Positions 59,051 through 64,000 of a stretch of DNA of 64,000 nucleotides are shown piece after piece; positions within the stretch are counted from its first letter, which is position 1, and every line of letters begins with the position of its first letter. The stretch comes from JAYZAP01 sp964645285 (GTDB lineage Bacteria > Pseudomonadota > Alphaproteobacteria > JAAXGF01): contig CAZYDR010000002.1 of the NCBI GenBank assembly GCA_964645285.1, positions 1 to 64,000 on the forward strand, in the 5' to 3' direction. The notes beneath the pieces were generated by a model. It had not been told where the DNA came from. It did not search any database and worked only from the letters and a program-made list of their open reading frames with translations. The position numbers and the translations under genes are program-made.

Positions 59051-60139
59051 TTAGACAAGAAGTCCGGCGAAGCCCGCGATCTGAAAGGCGGCGAATACGG
59101 CGCTGGCCACGAATCCGGCCACGGGCATCCAGAACGGAAAGGTGAACCCGCCCTCCACCGGGGGCAATCGGCGTTTGATAAGTACCAGGACCAGATTTAT
59201 CATGACGAATACTACCGGGGTCACCAGCGAGGTGAGCTGCGCCAGGGTCAGCAGGGGCAGCCACAGGGCGAAGCCCAGTACGATGGCCATCAGTGGCGTG
59301 CGGGTACGGGCGTTGACGGTGGCCAGGCGGCTTGGCAGCAGACCCATGTTGGCGAGGCTGTAGAACACCCGCGCCGCCATGACGATCTGGATCAGGGCGC
59401 CGTTGAGCACGGCGACCAGAACAGTGGTGCGCTCGAAGATCAACACCACGGGGGCGCCGCTGGCCGCCAGGTCCGCCGGCGGCACGGTCAACACGGTGAC
59501 CAATGCGGTGACGACGTAGAGGGTGGTGGCGGAAATCAGCACGGTGATAATGGCGCGCGGCATGACCCGGGGCGCGTCTTTGACCTCCTCGGCCACGTTG
59601 ACCATGTCCTCGAAACCGATGAAGGCGAAGAAGGCGAGCACCGCGCTGGCGAAAATGCCCGACCACACCGCGCCGTTGGTCGGTGGGATCAGTTCGGGCA
59701 GACGCGCCGGCAAGGTGGCGAGTGAATCGCCCGCCGCGACGATGACCACCACCAGGGTGCCGGCCTCGACGATTGTCACCAGGGCCGCGATGGTCACTGA
59801 CCCGACAATTCCCCAGACCGCGATGACGCCAAGGCCAAGCACCACCGCCACCACTACCAGCCCGACGGTAACCGACAGGGGGCGCCACCCGAAACCCTCC
59901 TGGACATAGACCGCCTCGCCGGCGCTCTTGGGAAAATGCGAGGCCAGCTCGGCGAAGGAAAAGGCGGTGAGGCCGGCGAGCAGAGACGCAATCAGGAACG
60001 CCGCCGGGGCGAACATATCGGCGCTGCCCGCGACCTCGCCGATGAGCACGAATATCCCGGCGCCGATGACCGTGCCAAGGCCATAGAGCGTAATCAGCGG
60101 CAGCCCCAGGCTGTGTTTAAGGGTCGGGCTTTCGTCCAT
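59051..60139 (-). CDS. APC superfamily amino-acid/polyamine permease
   Basis: A 362-residue membrane protein with about ten predicted TM helices, beginning MDESPTLKHSLGLPLITLYG, with the APC motif LYGLGTVIGAGIFVLIGEVA and FSFAELASHFPKSAGEAVYV. It is shorter than most family members (about 430-480), and the C-terminal end stops after VFAAFQIAGFAGLLV, so a terminal helix pair may be lacking. The substrate is unknown; an amino acid or polyamine is likely. The gene lies directly upstream of the ubiT FNR site. Confidence 0.85.
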   Translation of the reverse strand: MDESPTLKHSLGLPLITLYGLGTVIGAGIFVLIGEVAGSADMFAPAAFLIASLLAGLTAFSFAELASHFPKSAGEAVYVQEGFGWRPLSVTVGLVVVAVVLGLGVIAVWGIVGSVTIAALVTIVEAGTLVVVIVAAGDSLATLPARLPELIPPTNGAVWSGIFASAVLAFFAFIGFEDMVNVAEEVKDAPRVMPRAIITVLISATTLYVVTALVTVLTVPPADLAASGAPVVLIFERTTVLVAVLNGALIQIVMAARVFYSLANMGLLPSRLATVNARTRTPLMAIVLGFALWLPLLTLAQLTSLVTPVVFVMINLVLVLIKRRLPPVEGGFTFPFWMPVAGFVASAVFAAFQIAGFAGLLV

Positions 60140-60157
60140 GCCCCCAGATTAGACGGG

Positions 60158-61740
60158 TTAGTCGTCGAGGGCGGCGAATTCCATGGCCTGGTGGGCGGTG
60201 CGCCGCACGTGCTTGAGCGTCAGCGGCGAGTTGACCAGACGGTTGAGGGAGACCAGCACCGTGTCGGCGCCCTCGCCGGCGGCGCCGGAGCTGATTTCCT
60301 CGCGGGTCGCTAGGAGGGTCTTTACGTAATGCACCGAGACGATGTACTCGTCGCGGCCGTGGTCAAACAGACCCTCGACGCCGGCGTCGAAGAAATCGTC
60401 GGCGTCGTCGACCCGCCACTGGCTGTCATCCAGGGCGGCGTCCGTATAGGCGTCGTTGCGGCCGCTGAAGCAGGCCAGTTGCAGCAACGCATAGGGCACA
60501 GTTCAGGATACTTGGCGCAGGTTTTGCGCGCCGCGTTGGCGAAGGCGATGGTGTGGGTGAAGTCGAGCCAGCCGACGTTGTCGCGGATATTCAGGTCGGT
60601 CTGCTTCTGGTAGGCCATGTCGTAGTGCAGCATGTTGTCGGCGTTGGCCGCCAGCAGGGCGCGATAGAGGGCCTCCGGGTCACTCTTGCCGTGGCGCGCC
60701 GCCAGCTTCATGGCGTTCTTGGCGTTGAGGCCCTTGAACTCGCTGGCCTCCGGCGCCGTGCCGTTGCGCCCCTTGCCCCAGGAGGCGAGGGCCTCGGCAT
60801 AGTGGCGGAATTCGGGAATCTGGTCTTCGCGCGAGCTGAACAGCGTATGGCGCGCCAGGGACAACAGCACCGGCTCGGCTACCCGGTCGCCGAAGCGTTC
60901 GATCAGGCGGCCCGCCTTGGTTACATAGATCATGCAATGGCCGAAGGCGGCGTAATGGGCCAGGGCGGCGCGGGACAGGCCGCGCTCGAAATCAGGGAAG
61001 CTCAGGCCGGCGGCCAGGCCGCCGCGCAGCATGGCCATGACGGTATCTTCGTCCTCGTCCTCCATGGCCGATACGAAGCCGTTCTCGTCATAGTTCCGGA
61101 CGCCCTCGCCGTAGGGATAGTTTTCCTCGCGCAGGGTGTCGTCGGCGATATGGCCGACGATTTCCAGCAGGCAGATCAACTGGGTTTCCGGGTCATTGGC
61201 GTGTTCGTCGTAAAGTGTCAGCCAGTCGGCGGCGCCGGCATAGGCGTGGGTCCAGCCGAACTCGAAGCGCTCATAGGACCACAGGATGGCCTCGGCGACC
61301 GCATCGGAGGGGTCGCCGCCGAGCAGACGCAGACGGGCAATTTCGCGGGCGATGCGGTCGTATTCGTGGTCGTCGAAGGCCTCGCGCAGATTGGCCATGA
61401 TCTTGGCGCGCCGGGCCTCGAAGGGTGGGTCGGTGATATCGACCCAAACGTCGCTGCCGCGCAGCTCCACCGGATAGACGCACAAGCCGTCGCCGCCGTA
61501 CTGATTGGCGCCGGTCTTGAGGTCGAATTTCCAGTTGTGCCAGTTGCAGGTCAGGATGCAGCTGCCGTCCAGGGTGCCTTCGCGCAGGGGATAGCCCTCG
61601 TGGGGGCAACGGTTGTTGCAGGCGAAGATGCCCTCGGGCGTCTCGAACAGGGCGAGTTACTTGCCGCCTCGGCGCACCACCGCCGAGCCCTTGGCGGTCA
61701 GTTGTTCATGGGAAATGGTTTTGGTCCAGCCCGTGGTCAT
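60158..61740 (-). pseudogene. Rieske [2Fe-2S] protein, disrupted by a stop and a frameshift
   Basis: About 527 codons. The start MTTGWTKTISHEQLTAKGSA and the Rieske ligands are clear: CNNRCPHEGYPL (Cys-x-His) and CNWHNWKFDL (Cys-x2-His). A TAA at 61657-61659 falls after VVRRGGK, just before LALFETPEGIF; CAA (Gln) is one base away. The middle and C-terminal domain (FDDHEYDRIAREIARLRLLG ... MLHYDMAYQKQTDLN) continues to a frameshift near 60495, where one base is missing at YPELVPYALLQLACF. The last part, in the other frame, ends AHQAMEFAALDD. The C-terminal domain has no name I can give. Homologues combine Rieske and an unknown domain in one protein. Confidence 0.8.
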
Positions 61741-61760
61741 AGCGCCTCGCTCCCGATAGA

Positions 61761-61787
61761 TGGTTCGGAACTTTATTTTCCGTACCA
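61761..61787. promoter_or_regulatory. Large inverted repeat between divergent genes, candidate operator
   Basis: TGGTTCGGAA-ctttatt-TTCCGTACCA pairs nine of ten positions around a seven-base spacer. It lies 20 bases upstream of the Rieske start and within the AT-rich region shared with the FrhB-family gene. It suits a TetR- or MarR-like dimer. Confidence 0.45.
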
Positions 61788-61916
61788 TACGCTCGTTATC
61801 GGTATATAACAAGTATTATCTTTGTTTATTAATTTAACCGGCCACGGGTTATTGCCCTTGTCGGGGCAAGCCGCCACTATGCGCGCCGTGTTTGGATTGG
61901 TGACAAGGTGATCAGG

Positions 61917-63164
61917 ATGCAGACGAGAGACCTCGAAACAGTGGTGGAATACGGGCTGTGCCTGGGTTGCGGCCTGTGTGAAAGCATGGCCGGTAGCGAG
62001 CGGGTGACCATGACCATGTCGTCGTCAAGCCACCTGCGCCCCAAGGTTCTGGAAGCACTCGACCAACCCACGCTTGATCGCATTCTCACGGCCTGCCCGG
62101 GCATCAATCTCCGTGGCCCCGATCCCGCGGTCGCCGGTCCCAAGGGTCATATGCACACCATCTGGGGCCCCTACGCCAGCCTGGCGCGGGGTTATTCCAG
62201 CGATCCGGCGATCCGTTTCAAGGCCGCAGCCGGCGGTATGCTAACGGCGCTTGGCCTCTATCTGGTGGAAACCGGCAAGGTCGATTGTCTGGTCCATGTG
62301 CAGGCTTCCAAGGATGAGCCCATGCACACCAACGGGGCAATCAGCACCGAGCGTGATCAGATTATCGCCGGGGCCCAGTCGCGCTATGGGCCGGGGGCTC
62401 CGCTTACCGAAGTCATGCGCCTGCTCGACGAAGGCAAGCGCTTCGCCGTTGCCGGCAAACCTTGCGACGTGGCCGCCATGCGTAACCTGACGCGTATCGA
62501 TCCCCGGGTCGACAAACAGGTGCCCTATATGTTGACCATCTTCTGTGGCGGCGTGGCGTCCCTCGAGTCGGCCCAGAAGGTCGCCGCCCACTTCGGCCAG
62601 GCGGAAGACGATCTGGACGTTTTCCGTTTTCGCGGCGAAGGCTGGCCCGGCATGACCCACATGCACACCAAGAAGGGCGAGACCTTCGAGCTGACCTACG
62701 ATCAGGCCTGGGACAGTGATCTTCCCTGGAAATATGACGTGCCGTTCCGCTGCAAGATCTGTCCCGACGCCATCGGCGAGCAGGCCGACGTCTCCTGCCC
62801 TGACTGCTGGATCATGGTCGACGGCAAGTCGAGCCATGAGGAAGGTGAGGGCTGGAACGTCATCGTTGCCCGCACCGCCAAGGGAGCCGCCCTGGTCGAC
62901 GACGCGGTCGAGGCTGGCTACGTGTCGCGTGAGCCCTACGCGGTCGAGGAGTTCGACGCCCAGCATCCCGAGCACGCCTGGCGCAAGCGCGCCGCCCTGG
63001 CTCGCGGCCTGGGTATAGCGCTCAAAGGCCAACCCCGGCCAACTTACGAGAACTTCCGCCTGCTGCGTTGCGCCATCGACGGCGGCCTGAGTTGGAGCTG
63101 GCGCAACTTCACGGGAATGCTGCGCCGGGTGCGTGAAGGCCGTAACCGCGAGCCCTCTGTTTAG
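61917..63164 (+). CDS. FrhB/F420 hydrogenase beta-subunit family iron-sulfur flavoprotein
   Basis: A 415-residue protein. An N-terminal cluster site CLGCGLCESMAG is followed by the FrhB N- and C-terminal domains, with GGMLTALGLYLVETGKVDCL, VAGKPCDVAAMRNLTRIDPR, and FRCKICPDAIGEQADVSCPD with the remaining cluster cysteines. Relatives include F420-reducing dehydrogenases and the vinyl reductase BciB; here the electron donor and substrate are unknown. The ATG at 61917 has AAGG eight bases upstream; a GTG at 61908 is an alternative. An AMP-ligase gene follows 10 bases after its stop, suggesting a small operon that activates and reduces an acid. Confidence 0.85.
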   Translation: MQTRDLETVVEYGLCLGCGLCESMAGSERVTMTMSSSSHLRPKVLEALDQPTLDRILTACPGINLRGPDPAVAGPKGHMHTIWGPYASLARGYSSDPAIRFKAAAGGMLTALGLYLVETGKVDCLVHVQASKDEPMHTNGAISTERDQIIAGAQSRYGPGAPLTEVMRLLDEGKRFAVAGKPCDVAAMRNLTRIDPRVDKQVPYMLTIFCGGVASLESAQKVAAHFGQAEDDLDVFRFRGEGWPGMTHMHTKKGETFELTYDQAWDSDLPWKYDVPFRCKICPDAIGEQADVSCPDCWIMVDGKSSHEEGEGWNVIVARTAKGAALVDDAVEAGYVSREPYAVEEFDAQHPEHAWRKRAALARGLGIALKGQPRPTYENFRLLRCAIDGGLSWSWRNFTGMLRRVREGRNREPSV

Positions 63165-63174
63165 TGCCACTCTT

Positions 63175-64000
63175 ATGACCCAGCGGAAATACTGGAGCGA
63201 AGAAATCGAGACCATGGTGCCGGCCGCCCTGGGTCGGCTCGAGGTCGGCCTGTTGGTCGAGCAGATGGCCAATCTCCACCATGCCAGCCTCTATTTCCGC
63301 GCCAAGTTTGACGACGCCGGCATCGGTCCGGGCGACATCCGCGACCAGCGCGACCTCGCCCGCCTGCCGTTCACCTAGAAATTCGAGTCCGCCGCCGCCC
63401 AGGCCGCCGGCTCGCTGATTGGGCCGCATCAATGCGCGCCGTTTGAGGACATCGTGCGCATTGTCGGTACCGGCGGCACCACCGGCCAGTCCCTGCGCAT
63501 GGGCATGACCGCCAGCGATGTCGCTGACTACAACGAGATGGGTAGCCCGCGCCCTGTGGACCGCGGGCTGCCGGCCCGGCGATCTGGTGGTCAGTTGCCT
63601 CAATTACAGTCTCTACGCCGGCGGTGTTTCCTATCACATGACCTTCGAGACCATGGGGGCGGCAATCCTGCCTTGCGGCATCGGCAACTCCAAGCGCCTG
63701 CTCGCCATGCTCGCCGACATGGACGCGAACCTGGCCCTCTACGCAACACCGTCCTACGCCATCCGCCTTGCCGAACTGGCCGCCGAGGAAGGCATCGACC
63801 CGTCGTCGCTGGGTCTCGCCAAGGGCTTCTTCTCCGGCGAGGCGGGCATGCAGGTGGCGGGCTGCCGGGCGCGCATCGAACAGCTTTGGGGGCTGACCGC
63901 CCGTGACATCTACGGCACCTCCGAGGGCGGTGTGCAAAGCGCCGAATGCGAGTCCCACCGGGGCCTCCATTACACCAGCGGCGGCCTTATGGCGGTCGAG
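63175..64000 (+). pseudogene. AMP-dependent acyl-CoA ligase (phenylacetate-CoA ligase-like), disrupted and partial
   Basis: It starts MTQRKYWSEEIETMVPAALG and resembles PaaK-type ligases. A TAG at 63376-63378 interrupts LPFT-x-KFES. The frame goes on with the AMP-binding P-loop VGTGGTTGQSLRMGMTASDV, then breaks at 63541-63544 (one extra base after NEMG). Translation in the next frame resumes ARALWTAGCRPGDLVVSCLN and runs to LYATPSYAIRLAELAAEEGI and YGTSEGGVQSAECES at the window edge, so the 3' part is beyond the window. Two lesions make a working product unlikely if the sequence is right. Confidence 0.8.

Noticed and set aside
1..64000. CRISPR arrays, rRNA and tRNA genes
   Set aside because: No regularly spaced repeats, no rRNA-like stretches and no T-loop plus acceptor pairings were recognised by eye. 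A tRNA scan would be needed to exclude a missed tRNA.

Overview
The window looks like chromosome from a GC-rich alphaproteobacterium, most likely of the Rhodospirillales type. Grounds for this are the gene neighbourhoods (surA-lptD-lptG-lptF; purN-purM next to DUF2066, CDP-alcohol phosphatidyltransferase, AI-2E exporter and hda; aroQ-accB-accC near aat, DUF2155 and NDUFA12), a class II ribonucleotide reductase, and NDUFA12, a complex I subunit of alphaproteobacteria and mitochondria. No rRNA, tRNA or CRISPR array was recognised.

1-27 kb is core genome and tightly packed. Minus strand: an NAD(P)-binding protein, a zinc-type methyltransferase, lptF, lptG, lptD and surA (LPS transport and outer-membrane protein folding), joined by one-base TAATG overlaps. 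Then come pepA-holC, an ABC-F ATPase, ndk, purMN, the chain DUF2066 / CDP-alcohol transferase / AI-2E / hda / SDR (joined by GTGA and ATGA overlaps), rnd, aspS, the DNA alkylation repair pair alkA-ogt, a HAD dehalogenase and nrdJ. The nrdJ promoter carries an extended -10 element, a perfect DnaA box and two NrdR-like boxes spaced 32 bp.

27-29.5 kb is a sparse accessory scar: a reverse transcriptase remnant with a YADD motif, a HicA-like toxin tail and a DUF2442-HTH antitoxin-like protein. 29.5-43.3 kb is catabolic: an FMN hydroxy-acid oxidase, a DUF427 protein coupled to a frameshifted DyP peroxidase, then a cluster of a three-subunit molybdenum hydroxylase, an MttB-superfamily methyltransferase without pyrrolysine, a PNPOx-fold protein, two 2-oxoglutarate/iron oxygenases, a nitroreductase and, on the other strand, a UroD-family methyltransferase. 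This cluster is the best candidate for an undescribed pathway; its substrate cannot be read from sequence.

43.3-64 kb mixes core genes (NDUFA12, DUF2155, aat, accBC, aroQ, and ubiTUV for oxygen-independent ubiquinone synthesis behind a perfect FNR box) with damaged accessory genes: serine hydrolase, chemoreceptor, IS1595 transposase, Rieske protein and AMP-ligase. A rhodanese fused to a HigA-like DNA-binding domain stands out. Eight genes between 28 and 64 kb carry nonsense, frameshift or truncation lesions, while the first 27 kb shows none. This is either real local decay or uneven consensus quality.
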